Assembly: GCF_900104175.1 (NCBI RefSeq)
Contig: NZ_FNIX01000004.1
Coordinates: 1 to 64,000, forward strand
DNA length: 64,000 nucleotides
Direction: 5' to 3'
Source: Lentzea jiangxiensis
GTDB taxonomy: Bacteria; Actinomycetota; Actinomycetes; Mycobacteriales; Pseudonocardiaceae
Under the pieces are notes generated by a model, which was not told the DNA's origin, made no database searches, and worked only from the letters and a program-made list of their open reading frames with translations. This document shows positions 63,463 through 64,000 of the stretch, piece by piece. Every line of letters starts with the position of its first letter. The first letter of the stretch is position 1. The translations under genes were made by a program, and so were the position numbers.

Positions 63463-63477
63463 GTGAGGTACCGTAGA

Positions 63478-63497
63478 TGAAAACGAAAGTCGTTTCA
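63478..63497. promoter_or_regulatory. Candidate Zur operator between divergent zinc-starvation operons
   Basis: TGAAAACGAAAGTCGTTTCA is a near-palindrome with perfect AAACGA/TCGTTT inner half sites around AAG. It lies 15 bp before each divergent start (63462 minus, 63512 plus), where a Zur box is expected for this gene set. Confidence 0.6.
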
Positions 63498-63511
63498 ATC
63501 TGGAGGTACCA

Positions 63512-63742
63512 GTGCGCTGCCAGCTGACCGGCCGGGAGCCGGGCTTCGGCAACCGCGTCTCGCACTCACAGCGCAAGACCCGGCGCCGGTGGAACCCGAA
63601 CGTCCAGCGCAAGCGGTACTTCGTGCCGTCGCTGAACCGCTTCGTGACGCTGACGTTGTCCGCCAAGGGCATCAAGACCGTCGACAAGGTGGGCATCGAG
63701 GCCGCCGTGGCCCGGTTGCGCGCTCAGGGGGTGAACCTCTGA
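63512..63742 (+). CDS. rpmB: 50S ribosomal protein L28, alternative form
   Basis: 76 residues, [20 protein letters not shown] then [20 protein letters not shown]. Only one Cys in the N-terminal knuckle, so the zinc site is lost. GTG 63512 with GGAGG upstream. First gene of a rpmB-rpmG-rpsN operon, the known Zur-regulated set. Confidence 0.95.
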   Translation: MRCQLTGREPGFGNRVSHSQRKTRRRWNPNVQRKRYFVPSLNRFVTLTLSAKGIKTVDKVGIEAAVARLRAQGVNL

Positions 63743-63909
63743 TGGCCAAGAGCACCGACGTCCGGCCCATCATCAAGATGAGGTCCACCGCCGGCACCGG
63801 CTACACGTACGTGACCCGCAAGAACCGCCGCAACGACCCGGACCGGCTGGTGCTGCGCAAGTACGACCCCGTAGCGCGCAAGCACGTCGAGTTCAAAGAG
63901 GAGCGCTGA
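63742..63909 (+). CDS. rpmG: 50S ribosomal protein L33, cysteine-free form
   Basis: 55 residues, [22 protein letters not shown] ... [14 protein letters not shown]. The CxxC pairs of zinc-binding L33 are missing. TGATG overlap with rpmB. Confidence 0.95.
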   Translation: MAKSTDVRPIIKMRSTAGTGYTYVTRKNRRNDPDRLVLRKYDPVARKHVEFKEER

Positions 63910-63910
63910 C

Positions 63911-64000
63911 GTGGCGAAGAAGTCGAAGATCGCCGCGGACCGGCGCCGCCGCGAGGTCGTGGCCCGGTACGCGGACCGCCGCGCCGAGCTCAAGGAGAAG
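63911..64000 (+). CDS. rpsN: 30S ribosomal protein S14, partial (window edge)
   Basis: The first 30 codons from GTG 63911: AKKSKIAADRRRREVVARYADR, the start of S14. The rest lies beyond the window. Completes the L28-L33-S14 order of zinc-starvation operons. Confidence 0.9.
   Translation, partial: MAKKSKIAADRRRREVVARYADRRAELKEK

Overview
The window is 64 kb of chromosome from a high-GC actinomycete. GTG and TTG starts are frequent, neighbouring genes often overlap by 4 bp, and the gene order is that of mycolata and Pseudonocardiaceae. From memory (not a database search), the backbone matches the Mycobacterium tuberculosis Rv0981-Rv1013 neighbourhood read in reverse: FAAL-type acyl-AMP ligase (Rv1013-like), ispE, ksgA, rpfB, tatD, metG, rsmI, the protein mannosyltransferase, the gephyrin-like Glp with its receptor, rimJ, galU, 5-FTHF cyclo-ligase, FmdB, mscL, moaB, pepD and an mprAB-like pair. 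A non-mycobacterial Pseudonocardiaceae host (Lentzea, Saccharothrix or Amycolatopsis-like) is the best guess; the genus cannot be fixed from the sequence alone.

Left part (1-24 kb). An acyl-AMP ligase diverges from a protein with eight DivIVA-type repeats. An ABC-F ATPase, a stripped-down TROVE/Ro60-like protein, ispE, a methionine ABC transporter (metNIQ), ksgA, rpfB, tatD and metG all run leftwards. The transporter sits between ksgA and ispE. It is preceded by a SAM-I riboswitch whose P1 helix runs into the ribosome binding site of a 28-codon leader ORF. A PadR repressor with two palindromic operators controls an ABC-2 exporter. rsmI, the protein mannosyltransferase, a PD-(D/E)XK-like protein and a Ser/Thr kinase with N-terminal membrane segments follow.

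Accessory part (24-37 kb). A three-gene cassette encodes a Crp-family regulator, a class III nucleotide-cyclase-like protein and a large P-loop protein. The last two share a glycine-rich QAG motif and overlap by ATGA. This is the best candidate for an undescribed signalling or conflict system. Secreted and small membrane proteins follow, then a 6.4 kb integrative element. The element lies between 45-bp direct repeats made of the 3' half of tRNA-Ala(CGC). It carries a RepSA-type initiator, Xis, a tyrosine integrase, an XRE-CutA pair, a DUF1508 miniprotein and a strongly folded non-coding region, but no recognisable transfer gene.

Right part (37-64 kb). The divisome operon galU-glp-rimJ-glpR comes first, then folate, FmdB, SAF-domain and mscL genes, then moaB with a compact two-component system and the PepD protease. 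A galactoside cassette (sugar ABC transporter, GH42 beta-galactosidase, DeoR regulator, galT) follows, then lepB and the mprBA-like system. The end is a zinc-starvation island: divergent cysteine-poor ribosomal proteins L28, L33, S14 versus L31B, L32 and a degenerate COG0523 protein, with a candidate Zur operator between them.
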